Shown here: piece after piece, positions 42,043 to 51,626 of the stretch
Position numbering within the stretch: position 1 is the stretch's first letter
Layout: each line of letters opens with the position of its first letter
Origin: Caballeronia fortuita
GTDB taxonomy: Bacteria; Pseudomonadota; Gammaproteobacteria; Burkholderiales; Burkholderiaceae
Assembly: GCF_001544835.2 (NCBI RefSeq)
Contig: NZ_FCNX02000015.1
Coordinates: 124,001-188,000 of the forward strand
Length of the DNA stretch: 64,000 bases
Direction of reading: 5' to 3'
Program-made: the position numbers and the translations under genes
Notes under the pieces: model-generated
Seen by the model: the letters and a program-made list of their open reading frames with translations, nothing else
Database searches by the model: none
What the model was told of the DNA's origin: nothing

Positions 42043-42552
42043 TTACTTCAGCGGACCGAGAAAATCGCGCTTGCCGATCGGCACGCCGAGATGGCGCAGG
42101 ATGTCGTGCGTCGTAACGACGTGGAAGTAGAAGTTCGGCAAGCCGAAACCGAAGAGATAATCGTCGCCGGAAAACGACGGCGAGAAATCCGGAAACTTTA
42201 GCGTGATCGTGCGCGTTTCGCAGGCCGCGAACGACGCCTTGTCGATACTTTTCAGAAATGCGATGGTCTTCTCGATGCGCGCCTGCAATGCCTCGAAGCT
42301 ATCTTCGTTGTCCTCGAAACGCGGCGCTTCGACTTCCGACAGACGCGCCGCCGACAGCTTCGCCGTATCGCTTGCGCGCTGGATCTGCGCGGCGAGCGGC
42401 AGCATGTCGGGCGCGAGGCGCGCGTTGATGACATCGGCGTGAGCGAGGCCTTTCTCATCGGCGAAGGCGGCGCCTTTCTTCAGCAGATCCGCGCACACTT
42501 CGAGTCCGCGAATGAAGACCGGAATCGATGCGCGATACATCGTGAGGGACAT
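42043..42552 (-). CDS. DUF1993 family protein
   Basis: 169 residues, start at 42552 after AAGGAG. The N-terminal MSLTMYRASIPVFIRGLEVC and the C-terminal FGLPNFYFHVVTTHDILRH are hallmark DUF1993 motifs; the latter holds a conserved His triad typical of DinB-like four-helix bundles. Soluble, unknown function, possibly metal binding. Convergent with acvB. Confidence 0.85.
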   Translation of the reverse strand: MSLTMYRASIPVFIRGLEVCADLLKKGAAFADEKGLAHADVINARLAPDMLPLAAQIQRASDTAKLSAARLSEVEAPRFEDNEDSFEALQARIEKTIAFLKSIDKASFAACETRTITLKFPDFSPSFSGDDYLFGFGLPNFYFHVVTTHDILRHLGVPIGKRDFLGPLK

Positions 42553-42644
42553 GGATTGTTCTCCTTGAGATTCTGATTCGTTAGTGACAGGGGAGAGAAG
42601 CATAGCGCCGCGCCCGTTCGCCTGCTCGAATCGGCGGTAAAGAT

Positions 42645-42848
42645 TCATTGCTCGGCGTGGCGCGCCTCCCACGCGCGCAGCGCCGCCCTGTAACGCGCCA
42701 GTTCCTCCTGATACAGATCGAAGATGCATGGATTGCAGCCGCTCTGGCAGCAGTCTTCCGGCAGCGGGCGCTCGGGCGGCAGCGGGCGTGGATCGTCGGC
42801 GGAGCGGGCGCGATCGGTTGGGAGATCGGTCATCGCTTCATTGTGCAT
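42645..42848 (-). CDS. Small oxidoreductase-like domain protein
   Basis: 67 residues with a proline-rich N-terminus and the compact motif CCQSGCNPCIFDLYQEEL, matching the 'oxidoreductase-like' family (PF09791) found as short proteins in proteobacteria and in mitochondria. Four clustered cysteines suggest metal or redox function. The ATG at 42848 has GAAGG at proper distance; another ATG lies at 42833. It is divergent from the acylase gene. Confidence 0.72.
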   Translation of the reverse strand: MHNEAMTDLPTDRARSADDPRPLPPERPLPEDCCQSGCNPCIFDLYQEELARYRAALRAWEARHAEQ

Positions 42849-42961
42849 CGGCCTTCACGGCTACACTTTGGCGGCGTATCGCGCCATGCACAATGCGATA
42901 CTGCGCGCGGGGCGACGATGGCGCCTCGTCATCACGTCGATCGGACCGAGGACTTCACGCG

Positions 42962-45385
42962 ATGAATCAGATCGTCAGCCTTGCGATCGCCGGCGCACTC
43001 GCGGGCGCGTTGCTCGCCGGCTGTGCCGCGCCCGCGCAGCCCGACTCCAGCGCCCAGACGGCCTGGCGCGCCGAAATCCGCCGCACGCAGGACGGCATCC
43101 CGCACATCCGCGCGGCCGACTGGGGCAGCCTCGGCTTCGGTTTCGGCTACGCGCAGGCGCAGGACAATCTGTGCACGCTCGCCGATGGCTTCGTCACGTA
43201 TCGCGGCGAGCGCTCGGCTTATTTCGGCCCCGATGCGCGCCCGCCCGCCGCCGCGACCTTCGGCCAGCCGCGCAATATCGACGCCGATTTCTTCTTCCGG
43301 CTGATCGGCGGCGAGGTGGCGGTCGAGCGTTTCCGCGCGGCGCAGACGCCTGAACTGCGCGACCTGATCGACGGCTTCGCGAACGGCTACGACCGCTATC
43401 TCGCCGATCTGAACGCGGGCAGTTTTTCGGGCGCGCACGCGGCATGCCGCGGCAAGCCGTGGGTCGACAAGATCAGCGCCGACGATATCTACCTGCGCCT
43501 GATCGCCGCCAATCTCGCGGGCGGCTCCGCGCGCTTCGTGACGCCGATCGCAATCGCGCATCCGCCGAAAGCGGCGACGGTCGGTGACGGCGCATCGACC
43601 GTGCGCGACGTGTTGCGCTTTCCCATCGGCGAAAATCCGGGCATCGGCAGCAATGCGCTCGCGTTCGGCGCGCCGATCACCCGCGACAGGCGCAGTCTCC
43701 TGTTCGGCAATCCGCACTGGTTCTGGCGCGGCCCCGACCGTTTCTATCAGGCGCAACTGACGATTCCCGGGCAAGTGAACGTCGCGGGCGTGTCGTTTCT
43801 GGGCGTGCCGCTGATCGTCCTCGGCTTCAACGAGAACATCGCGTGGACGCATACGGTGTCGAGCGCACGGCGTTTCGGCATCTTTCAGTTGACGCTCGAT
43901 CCCGCCGATCCGGCGCGCTATCTCGTCGATGGTCAAAGCGAGCCGATGACGCCCGTGCCGCTCACCGTGCGCGCGCGCCGCGACGATGGCACGTACGAAT
44001 CCGTGTCGCGCACGCTGTATAGAACGCGCTTCGGGCCGGTCGTCGATCTCTCGTCGATGGCGCCGGGACTCGGATGGAGCGCGCAGCGCGCGTACGCGAT
44101 CGCGGATGTGAACGTCGACAACACGCGCGCGTTCCAGAACTTTTTCGCGTGGAATCAGGCGCGCTCGCTCGCCGATTTCATGGCGATCCAGAAGCGCTAT
44201 GCCGGCATGCCGTGGGTCAACACCTTCGCGATCGGCCGCGACGACGCGCGCGTATGGTTTGCCGACTTAGGTCCGATCCCGAACGTGCCCGACGCGCTCG
44301 CGCAATCGTGCACGCCGCCCGCCGGACACGCATTCGCGGCCCGCGCGCCGGGCGTGCCATTCCTCGACGGCTCGAAAAGCGCGTGCGCGTGGCGCGTCGA
44401 TCCGGCGAGCGCGCAGCCGGGCACGCTGCCCATCGCGCAACTGCCGAGCATCGTGCGCGGCGATTATGTCGGCAACTTTAACGACAGCTACTGGCTCACC
44501 AACGCGAACGCGCCGATGTCGGGCTATCCGCGCATTGCGGGCGCGACGCGCGTCGAGCAATCGCTGCGCACGCGCTACGGCCATCTGCTCGCCGCGCGCC
44601 TGCAACGCGAGCGCGGCGGCGTAACGCGCGAGGCGCTCGAATCGGCGGTGCTGGAAACCGGCTCGATGTCCGAGCGGCTGTTCCGCCAGCCGCTGCTCGA
44701 CGCGGTATGCAGGGTGAACGACGCGGCCGGATCGCTGCGCGAAGCCTGCGAGGTTCTGCGCAACTGGAACGGCACGGCGGATATCGACGCGCGCGGCGCG
44801 AATCTGTGGGACGAGTTCTGGCAGCGCGCGATGCACATCGCGCCGGATCGTCTGTTCGAAGCGGCCTTCGATCCGGACAAGCCGCTCGCGACGCCCGCGG
44901 GCCTTAACGTGGCCAATCCGGCCGTCGTGCAGGACTTGCGTCAGGCGCTCGGCGGTGCGGCGCTCGCGCTGAGCCTCAACGGTTTCGCGCTCGATTCGCG
45001 GCGCGGCGACATCCTCTACACGACGCGCAACGGCGCGCGCGTGCCGCTTTACGGCGGCTGCGACGAAGCGGGCTATTTCACGATCGTCTGCGCGCGTCGC
45101 CCGCTCGACGCGAAGGGTTATCCGATGGACTTGAGCGGACAGGGCGACAGCTATGTGCAGGTCGTAAGCTTCGGCGAAAACGGCGTGGAGGCCGACACGA
45201 TGCTGTCGCACGCCGAGTCGGACGATCCCGCTTCGCCGCATTCGGGCGACGCGACGCGCGCCTTCGCGGCCAAACGCTGGACGCGCTTCCCGTTCACCGA
45301 AAAGGCGATCGATGCTGATCCGGCGACGACACGCGTCGTCGTTTCCGGCACGCGCGATGACGCGGCGAGCGCACCGCAACATTGA
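42962..45385 (+). CDS. Lipoprotein acylase of the penicillin / acyl-homoserine-lactone acylase family
   Basis: 807 residues. The signal has a lipobox (LLAGC). The N-terminal alpha chain (IRRTQDGIPHIRAADWGSLGFGFGY) is followed by the Ntn nucleophile site PGIGSNALAFG with Ser230, where autocatalytic cleavage should occur, then the beta chain with GNPHWFWRGPDRFYQ, the His/Val region LGFNENIAWTHTV and a late NFNDSYW with the oxyanion Asn. The length fits the family. Members include PvdQ/QuiP/AiiD-type enzymes that cut N-acyl homoserine lactones, as well as penicillin acylases. Anchoring to the outer membrane would place it in the periplasm. Substrate not decidable here. Confidence 0.85.
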   Translation: MNQIVSLAIAGALAGALLAGCAAPAQPDSSAQTAWRAEIRRTQDGIPHIRAADWGSLGFGFGYAQAQDNLCTLADGFVTYRGERSAYFGPDARPPAAATFGQPRNIDADFFFRLIGGEVAVERFRAAQTPELRDLIDGFANGYDRYLADLNAGSFSGAHAACRGKPWVDKISADDIYLRLIAANLAGGSARFVTPIAIAHPPKAATVGDGASTVRDVLRFPIGENPGIGSNALAFGAPITRDRRSLLFGNPHWFWRGPDRFYQAQLTIPGQVNVAGVSFLGVPLIVLGFNENIAWTHTVSSARRFGIFQLTLDPADPARYLVDGQSEPMTPVPLTVRARRDDGTYESVSRTLYRTRFGPVVDLSSMAPGLGWSAQRAYAIADVNVDNTRAFQNFFAWNQARSLADFMAIQKRYAGMPWVNTFAIGRDDARVWFADLGPIPNVPDALAQSCTPPAGHAFAARAPGVPFLDGSKSACAWRVDPASAQPGTLPIAQLPSIVRGDYVGNFNDSYWLTNANAPMSGYPRIAGATRVEQSLRTRYGHLLAARLQRERGGVTREALESAVLETGSMSERLFRQPLLDAVCRVNDAAGSLREACEVLRNWNGTADIDARGANLWDEFWQRAMHIAPDRLFEAAFDPDKPLATPAGLNVANPAVVQDLRQALGGAALALSLNGFALDSRRGDILYTTRNGARVPLYGGCDEAGYFTIVCARRPLDAKGYPMDLSGQGDSYVQVVSFGENGVEADTMLSHAESDDPASPHSGDATRAFAAKRWTRFPFTEKAIDADPATTRVVVSGTRDDAASAPQH

Positions 45386-45471
45386 AAAACGCGCACACGC
45401 GGCGCGGTGCCGGTCCAGCCGAGGGCAAATCCCGTCTATGATTGAAGTTTGCCTCGAAGGGAAACACGGTC

Positions 45472-46938
45472 ATGACACTCGGCGACAGCACGCAACACGA
45501 CGCGGTACGGCTCGATTCCGCCGCGCTGCGGGATTTCGTGGATCGCAAATGGAACGATGAGATCGTGCCGGCGCTGACCGACTACATCGCCGTGCCCGCC
45601 AAAAGCCCGATGTTCGATAGCGACTGGGCGCGCCACGGTTTCATCGAGCGCGTGGTCACGGATGCCGTCGACTGGATTACGACGCAGCCGGTGAAAGGTC
45701 TGAAAGTCGAGATCGTGCGGCTGCCGGAACGCACGCCGGTCATCTTTTTCGAGGCGCCCGCCACGCGCTCGGGCAGCACCGAAACGGTCGTGCTGTACGG
45801 CCATCTGGACAAGCAGCCGGAATTCGAAGGCTGGCGCAGCGATCTCGGTCCGTGGACGCCGAAACTCGAGGACGGCAAGCTCTACGGACGCGGCGGCGCT
45901 GACGACGGCTACGCGACCTATGCCAGCATCACCGCGCTCGCGGCGCTCGATGCGCAGGGCGTCGAGCGTCCGCGCTGCGTGGGCATCATCGAGACGTGCG
46001 AGGAGTCGGGCAGTTACGACCTGCTCCCTTACATCGACGCCTTGCGCGAACGGCTCGGCGATGTCGGCCTCGTCATCTGCCTTGATTCCGGCGCGGGCAA
46101 CTACGATCAGCTCTGGCTCACGACGTCCCTGCGCGGGCTCGTCGCGGGCGATCTCGAAGTGCAGGTGCTGGACGAAGGCATTCACTCGGGCGGCTACGGC
46201 GGCATTGCGCCATCGGCGTTTCGCATTCTGCGGCATCTCATCGACCGTCTGGAAGACTCGAGCACCGGCAATCTGCTGCCGGCCGGTTTTCATTGCCCGC
46301 TTCCGATCCCGCGCAAACGCGAAATTGAAATGACCGCGCGCATCCTCGGCGACGACGTATGGAAGAAGATGCCGTGGGCGTGCGGCGCGGACGGCACCAG
46401 CGTTCTGCCGACGACCACCGATCCGCGCGAGGCGCTGCTCAATTCGACGTGGCGTCCGTCGCTTACCGTGACGGGGGCGTCGGGTCTGCCGCCTCTCGCG
46501 GATGCGGGCAACGTGCTCGCGCCGCGCACGGCGTTCAAGCTGTCGCTGCGGCTGCCGCCGCTCGTCGATGCGGGCAAGGCAATCGTCCAGTTGCAACGGC
46601 TGCTCGAAACGGACCCGCCATACAACGCCAAAGTGACTTTCAAGCCCGAAGCGGGCGCGGCGACCGGCTGGAATGCGCCCGATCTCGCGCCGTGGCTGAG
46701 TACGTCGCTGAACGAGGCGTCGAAACGTCACTTCGGCGCGAACGTCGCGTATATGGGGCAGGGCGGAACGATTCCACTGATGAATACGCTCAAGGAAGGT
46801 TTTCCGCGCTCGCAATTCATGGTGTGCGGCGTGCTCGGGCCGAAATCGAACGCGCATGGTCCGAACGAATTTCTTCATGTGCCGTATGCGAAGAAGCTGA
46901 CGGCGTCGGTGGCCGAGGTAATCGCGGCGGCGCCTTGA
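45472..46938 (+). CDS. M20 family metallopeptidase
   Basis: 488 residues, ATG at 45472 after GAAGGG. Zinc ligands and catalytic residues appear in VVLYGHLDKQPE, LYGRGGADDGY, ETCEESGS and a late AHGPNEFLHV. A dimerisation domain lies at about 225-385. Length and order resemble dipeptidase/carboxypeptidase-like M20 enzymes (PepV/CPG2 group). No signal peptide, so cytoplasmic. Likely cuts small peptides or N-acyl amino acids. Followed by a terminator. Confidence 0.88.
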   Translation: MTLGDSTQHDAVRLDSAALRDFVDRKWNDEIVPALTDYIAVPAKSPMFDSDWARHGFIERVVTDAVDWITTQPVKGLKVEIVRLPERTPVIFFEAPATRSGSTETVVLYGHLDKQPEFEGWRSDLGPWTPKLEDGKLYGRGGADDGYATYASITALAALDAQGVERPRCVGIIETCEESGSYDLLPYIDALRERLGDVGLVICLDSGAGNYDQLWLTTSLRGLVAGDLEVQVLDEGIHSGGYGGIAPSAFRILRHLIDRLEDSSTGNLLPAGFHCPLPIPRKREIEMTARILGDDVWKKMPWACGADGTSVLPTTTDPREALLNSTWRPSLTVTGASGLPPLADAGNVLAPRTAFKLSLRLPPLVDAGKAIVQLQRLLETDPPYNAKVTFKPEAGAATGWNAPDLAPWLSTSLNEASKRHFGANVAYMGQGGTIPLMNTLKEGFPRSQFMVCGVLGPKSNAHGPNEFLHVPYAKKLTASVAEVIAAAP

Positions 46939-46964
46939 GCGTTCTTCGATCGGTCGATGGTTCG

Positions 46965-46992
46965 AAAAGCCCGGCTCGTCCGGGTTTTTTTT
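46965..46992 (+). terminator. Rho-independent terminator of the M20 peptidase gene
   Basis: A short stem CCCGG (46970-46974) / CCGGG (46980-46984), extended by A-T pairs, is followed by eight T residues. Confidence 0.8.
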
Positions 46993-47020
46993 CGCCAGTT
47001 TCAGCGATTTCTGAAAAACA

Positions 47021-47037
47021 AACTGGTAAGGCCAGTT
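47021..47037. promoter_or_regulatory. Operator-like palindrome upstream of the Ldh-family gene
   Basis: AACTGG (47021-47026) and CCAGTT (47032-47037) are exact inverted arms around TAAGG. The form is close to operators of FadR/PdhR/LldR-type GntR regulators (AAxTGGTnnnnCCAxTT). No regulator gene lies next to it. Confidence 0.45.
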
Positions 47038-47117
47038 GATCGTCTGTAAAGTAATAAGCCCGCGCGACTCAGAAAAATCGGGCGCGCGAGCCATCAACTA
47101 CGGAGACGATTGTCGCA

Positions 47118-48227
47118 ATGAATGCATCCCTCACGCCGACCCCTTCCGCCGCCGAACAGCGCATCGCCGCGGACACGCTGCACGCCTACGTCCGCGCGAT
47201 CTGGGAATCCGCCGGCAGCGCGCCGCGCGAAGCGGAACTGGTCGCGGATCACCTCGTGATGTCGAATCTGTCGGGCCACGATTCGCATGGCGTCGGCATG
47301 ATTCCGCGCTATGTCGCGTCGCTCGGCGAAGGGCAACTGAAGCTCAACACGCACGCCGAAATCGTGCGCGACGCGGGCGCGGTGCTGACCATCGACGGCC
47401 GCAAGGGTTTCGGCCAGGTCGTCGCCTACGAGGCGATGGAGCACGGCATCGAGCGGGCGAAAAAGCTCGGCGTCTGCGCGGTCGGGCTGCGCAACGCGCA
47501 CCACATCGGACGCATCGGACACTGGGCGGAGCAGTGCGCGAAGGCGGGGCTGGTGTCGTTCCACTTCGTGAACGTGGCGGGCGATCCGCTCGTCGCGCCG
47601 TTCGGCGGGATCGACCGGCGCTTCGGCACGAATCCGTTCTGCGCCGCGTATCCGCGCGACGGCAAAAGCCCGCTCGTGCTCGATTTCGCGACCGCGGGCA
47701 TCGCTTACGGCAAGACGCGCGTCGCATACAACAAGGGCGTGAAGGTTGCGCCGGGCATGCTGCTCGATCACGAAGGCAAGCCGACCATCGAACCGAAGGT
47801 GATGCACGAAGAGCCGTTCGGCTCGCTCACCGCGTTCGGCCTGCACAAGGGTTCGGGGCTCGCCGCGCTGTGCGAAATTTTCGGCGGCGCGCTTTCGGGC
47901 GGCTACACGACGCACGAGGAAACGCTGGAGAAATCGAGCGCGATCATCAACTGCATGACCTCGGTGATCGTCGATCCGAACGCATTCGATGCGCCCGCCG
48001 CGCAAGCCGAAGCCGAGGCGTTCCTCGAATGGATGAAGGCATCGCCGCGCGCGGAAGGCGTCGACGCGATTCAGGCGCCAGGCGAGCCGGAAGAGGCGCG
48101 GCGCGCGGAGCGCACCGCGAATGGCATTGCGATCGATCCGACGACGTGGACGCAGATCCGCGATTCGGCCGCGAAGTCGGGCATGCCGGACGCGGACATT
48201 GAGAAGTTCGCGAGCGCGTTGAAGTAA
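47118..48227 (+). CDS. Ldh-family (malate / L-lactate / sulfolactate type) NAD(P)-dependent oxidoreductase
   Basis: 369 residues, ATG at 47118 with CGGAGACGAT upstream. The family signature LSGHDSHGVGMIPRY with the catalytic His, the NAHHIGRIGHWAEQ nucleotide/substrate loop and GTNPFCAAYP are conserved. These enzymes (YlbC/YiaK/ComC/MdH type) reduce 2-oxo acids or cyclic imino acids with NAD(P)H; delta-piperideine/pyrroline-2-carboxylate reductases (DpkA) also belong here. Substrate not clear. Preceded by a GntR-like operator. Confidence 0.88.
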   Translation: MNASLTPTPSAAEQRIAADTLHAYVRAIWESAGSAPREAELVADHLVMSNLSGHDSHGVGMIPRYVASLGEGQLKLNTHAEIVRDAGAVLTIDGRKGFGQVVAYEAMEHGIERAKKLGVCAVGLRNAHHIGRIGHWAEQCAKAGLVSFHFVNVAGDPLVAPFGGIDRRFGTNPFCAAYPRDGKSPLVLDFATAGIAYGKTRVAYNKGVKVAPGMLLDHEGKPTIEPKVMHEEPFGSLTAFGLHKGSGLAALCEIFGGALSGGYTTHEETLEKSSAIINCMTSVIVDPNAFDAPAAQAEAEAFLEWMKASPRAEGVDAIQAPGEPEEARRAERTANGIAIDPTTWTQIRDSAAKSGMPDADIEKFASALK

Positions 48228-48285
48228 CGTTACGCACACGATGGCGCGGCGAAATTGGTCAAGCCAATTTTCCGCGCCACGCACG

Positions 48286-49182
48286 TTAGCCGACCAGTTC
48301 CTTCTCGATCCATTCGATGACCGACGTGCGCTTCGGCTGCCAGCCGAGCATGTCGCGCGTGCGCTTGCTGCGCACGCGGCTGTTCGAGCCGAGGCCGTAC
48401 GACGCCATTTCGTAGCCCCATTCTTCGATCGCCTGCTCGAGCGGCCAGTCTTCCGGACCGCGCAGATCGAGTGCCTTCGCCATCGACTTCGTCATGTCGC
48501 GGAACTGCGCTTCGCCGCTTTCGACAAAGTAGAACATGCCCGCAGGCGATTTCTCCAGCGCGAGCCGATAAATCGCGACGACATCGTCGATATGCACGTT
48601 CGACCAGATGTTCAATCCGCGTCCCACATGCCGAACGATGCCGCTTTTGCGCGCTTGCCGCTCCAGACGCGGCAACTGCACGCTCGAAGTATTCGGCACC
48701 GCGCCGTGGCCGTAGATCAGCGTGTTGCAGAGCACGGCCGAGCGCACGCCGCGTTTGGCAGCGTCGAGCACGAGATTGTCGATCGCGACGCGCGGCGCCT
48801 TGTCGGGCGTCGGCTCGGGCAGATCGTCCTCGGTGTAGATTTTGTCCGATGCCTCGCCGCCCGACGCATCGCCGACGATGCTCGAACCGCTTGTATGCAG
48901 AAACGGCTTGTCCGTGCCTTCCAGCGCGCCGATCAGCGCTTCGACCGCGCCGCGATGATCGCTGCTCGCCGCGTTGATGACCGCATCGGCGTTGCGCGCT
49001 TCGGCGGCGAGCAGGTCCGTGTCATCCAGACTGCCGATCACCGGTTCGATATCGAGACGCTTCAGGTCGTCGGCCTGTTCCGCACGACGGATGAGTCCGC
49101 GCACGCGATGACCGTCGCGCGCGAGTCCCGCCGCAATCGATCCGCCGATGAAACCGCCCGCGCCCGTGATAAAGATGTTCAT
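48286..49182 (-). CDS. NAD-dependent epimerase/dehydratase-type SDR
   Basis: 298 residues, start at 49182 after GGAGC. The Rossmann start MNIFITGAGGFIGGSIAAGL is an extended-SDR signature. Unusually, the catalytic YxxxK is not evident; the region after TSGSSIVGDASGG reads KAPRVAIDNLVLDAAK, which lacks the Tyr. This points to an atypical SDR (NmrA-like or sugar-nucleotide binding) rather than a standard epimerase. No sugar-nucleotide genes nearby. Confidence 0.78.
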   Translation of the reverse strand: MNIFITGAGGFIGGSIAAGLARDGHRVRGLIRRAEQADDLKRLDIEPVIGSLDDTDLLAAEARNADAVINAASSDHRGAVEALIGALEGTDKPFLHTSGSSIVGDASGGEASDKIYTEDDLPEPTPDKAPRVAIDNLVLDAAKRGVRSAVLCNTLIYGHGAVPNTSSVQLPRLERQARKSGIVRHVGRGLNIWSNVHIDDVVAIYRLALEKSPAGMFYFVESGEAQFRDMTKSMAKALDLRGPEDWPLEQAIEEWGYEMASYGLGSNSRVRSKRTRDMLGWQPKRTSVIEWIEKELVG

Positions 49183-49320
49183 GTTCTTGCTCCGTTCAAA
49201 GTTCAAACTGCGATGGAACGCAGTATGAGCCGTTTCGACTTTCGCAAAAACGGTGATAGTCTCAAATAAACCTTGACTTCAAGTCAATAATCCAACCCCG
49301 CCAACGCCTCCGAACCGACG

Positions 49321-49713
49321 ATGCCACCGATCGAACTCATCAATGCTCCCGGCCTGCCGATTCCCGCCGGGCACTACAGCCACGCGACGCGCGCCGGCAA
49401 TCTCGTCTGCGTGTCCGGCCAGTTGCCGATGCGCCCGGACGGCACGCACACCGGCGATCTTCCGTTCGAAGAACAGGCCGAACAGACGCTTGCCAATCTG
49501 CGCACCGTGCTGGAAGCAGCTGGGGCGAGCTTCGCGGACTGCATCGAGGTGACCGTGTATCTCGTCGGTGTCGAGCACTGGAAGGCGTTCAACGAGATTT
49601 ACGCGCGTCACTTCGGCGCGTGGAAACCGGCGCGCGCCGTCGTGCCGGTCGGCGCGCTCCATTACGGCTACTTGCTGGAAATTTCGGCCCGCGCGTGGAT
49701 CGAGCGACAGTAG
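49321..49713 (+). CDS. RidA-family protein (YjgF/YER057c/UK114)
   Basis: 130 residues, ATG at 49321. The conserved GHYSHATRAGNLVCVSGQLPM and the reactive-site Arg in KPARAVVPVGAL are present, as needed for imine/enamine deaminase activity on products of PLP enzymes. A trimer in the cytoplasm is typical. It is divergent from the SDR gene and converges with the phosphatase gene (three bases apart). Of RidA subfamilies I cannot choose one with certainty. Confidence 0.88.
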   Translation: MPPIELINAPGLPIPAGHYSHATRAGNLVCVSGQLPMRPDGTHTGDLPFEEQAEQTLANLRTVLEAAGASFADCIEVTVYLVGVEHWKAFNEIYARHFGAWKPARAVVPVGALHYGYLLEISARAWIERQ

Positions 49714-49716
49714 CCG

Positions 49717-51414
49717 TCAGGCGAGATCGAGCGATCGGGTCAGATCGCCGAGCGGTGCCTGACCACTCGCCGCAAACGCGCGATCCCGCGAAGCGACCCC
49801 GTCGAGCGGCGCGAGATCGTGCACGCGCGAGATAAAGCGCAGGATCGAGTTCGTGTCGTACACGGTGTGATCGACATAGCCCTTCTTCGCGAATGGCGAA
49901 ATCACGAGCGCCGGAATGCGCGAGCCGGGGCCCCAGCGATCGCCCTTCGGCGGCGAGACGTGATCCCACCATCCGCCGTTTTCGTCGACGGTGACGATAA
50001 CCACGGTGTTCTCCCACTGCGGCCCGCGCCGGATATGCTCGATCACGTTCGAGATGTGGCGGTCGCCCGAGGCAACATCCGCGTAACCCGCGTGCATGTT
50101 GAGATTGCCCTGCGGCTTGTAGAACGTGACGGACGGCAGGCGGCCCGCGTCGATGTCCGCGAGCAGCTTGTTCGTCGATGGATCGTCGCCGAGACCCGCA
50201 TCGCGCAGATGCTGGGCACGCGCGGCCGTGCCTGGCGCGAAGTTCGCAAAATAATTGAACGGTTGATGGTGGTACTGGAAATCCGGCACCGCGCCGGTAT
50301 CGCGATGCTCCAACGCGTACTGCCACGCGCCGCTGTACCACGCCCAGTCCACGTTCCTGTCCGACAGACGATCGCCGATGGTCGCGTAAGTCTGGGGCGG
50401 TAGCACCGATACGTTCGAACGATCCGCATAACGCGGATCGCCGCCCTGCGGCGGCGGCACGTTGCTTGGCTGATAGGGCGGGAACATCGTGTTGACCGCG
50501 TAGCCGTCGGCCGTGAGTGCGCCGTCGCGAACGAACTTCGGCGGGCCTTCGAGCGCGGATTTCGGCGAATCCGGCGCGAGTCTGAGGCGCGAAGCTGTAG
50601 GATCGTCGCCATCGACAACCGCAAGCAGCTTCGCCGCCGGTCCGCTCTTCGCGTCGGGATAGAGGGGCGCCTGCGCGGAGATCAGGAAAATGTGGTTCAG
50701 CCAGGAGCCGCCGAACGCCGACATGAAGAAGTTGTCGCAGAGCGTGTACTGCTGCGCGAGACCCCACAGCTTCAGCGTGTCCGGCGAATTCTGGTAGTGG
50801 CCCATGACGAGGCCGCCCGAATCGCCCCACGCCGCGAACTGATTGTTACGCCCCGCGTTGATTTGCATCTGATTCTGATAGAACCGATGCACGAGGTCGC
50901 GCGTGATGACGGAACTGGGCAGCGGCGCGCCCTGGGCATCCATTATCTGGAAGGGCGCGTTGCGCAGGTCGGCGATTTGCTGCTCGGTGATCGCGTAGCG
51001 CCTGCCACCGACTTCCTGCGCCTGTGGCACGAGCCCGCCCCAGATTTTCGGCAGCGCGGGCATGGGCGTGACGCCGTCTCGATCGAGCTGCGTGTAGTGC
51101 GACGCAGGCACGGCCGAAAGCGGATATTGCACGCCCGGATAGTTGCCGTACAGATTCGTGAAGCTGCGGTTCTCCGCGTAAATCACGACGATGTTTCGCA
51201 CTTTCGCCATCAGCGTGCGATCCAGCGCGATATCAGCCGCTGTTTTCGGGGTGGTCGGCTTGTTTTCGAACAGGTTGCACCCGCCGAGCGACAGCCCCGC
51301 AAGACCCACTCCGGCGGCGAGAAGGCGCCGCCGCGCGGGGTCCGCGGGTGCGTCGCCGGATGACGTTTCGTTGCCGGAGGGAAGCTCGTGCTGCGGATGA
51401 TCGTGCTCATTCAT
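49717..51414 (-). CDS. AcpA-type acid phosphatase / phospholipase C family phosphoesterase
   Basis: 565 residues, start at 51414 after AGGAGTCAGGCG. A twin-arginine-like RRRLLAAGVGLAGLSLGGC signal combines Tat export with a lipobox. The phosphoesterase fold (PF04185) shows NIVVIYAENRSFTNLYG near the start, NNFFMSAFGGSWLNH and DENGGWWDHV with metal ligands. The AcpA group includes the Francisella acid phosphatase AcpA and Burkholderia/Pseudomonas phospholipases C. Probably a periplasmic or lipid-anchored phosphatase. Substrate open. Confidence 0.88.
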   Translation of the reverse strand: MNEHDHPQHELPSGNETSSGDAPADPARRRLLAAGVGLAGLSLGGCNLFENKPTTPKTAADIALDRTLMAKVRNIVVIYAENRSFTNLYGNYPGVQYPLSAVPASHYTQLDRDGVTPMPALPKIWGGLVPQAQEVGGRRYAITEQQIADLRNAPFQIMDAQGAPLPSSVITRDLVHRFYQNQMQINAGRNNQFAAWGDSGGLVMGHYQNSPDTLKLWGLAQQYTLCDNFFMSAFGGSWLNHIFLISAQAPLYPDAKSGPAAKLLAVVDGDDPTASRLRLAPDSPKSALEGPPKFVRDGALTADGYAVNTMFPPYQPSNVPPPQGGDPRYADRSNVSVLPPQTYATIGDRLSDRNVDWAWYSGAWQYALEHRDTGAVPDFQYHHQPFNYFANFAPGTAARAQHLRDAGLGDDPSTNKLLADIDAGRLPSVTFYKPQGNLNMHAGYADVASGDRHISNVIEHIRRGPQWENTVVIVTVDENGGWWDHVSPPKGDRWGPGSRIPALVISPFAKKGYVDHTVYDTNSILRFISRVHDLAPLDGVASRDRAFAASGQAPLGDLTRSLDLA

Positions 51415-51626
51415 CGCCTGACTCCTCGTGATTTAGATGACGCGCCCGTGACGCGACGCCCCGGCCCGCCCGCCGTTGCGTCGGGCAGCGCGACTGAGTG
51501 AGGATGATGCCGCATCGCCCGGCTGCGGGAAACCCGGCCGAACGGCATAGGCAAAAAACAGGAACAACGTGCGAATCGGCCTATGTCTTTCGGCCGACTG
51601 GAAAGCGCCGGCGAGCGTGACTAACA

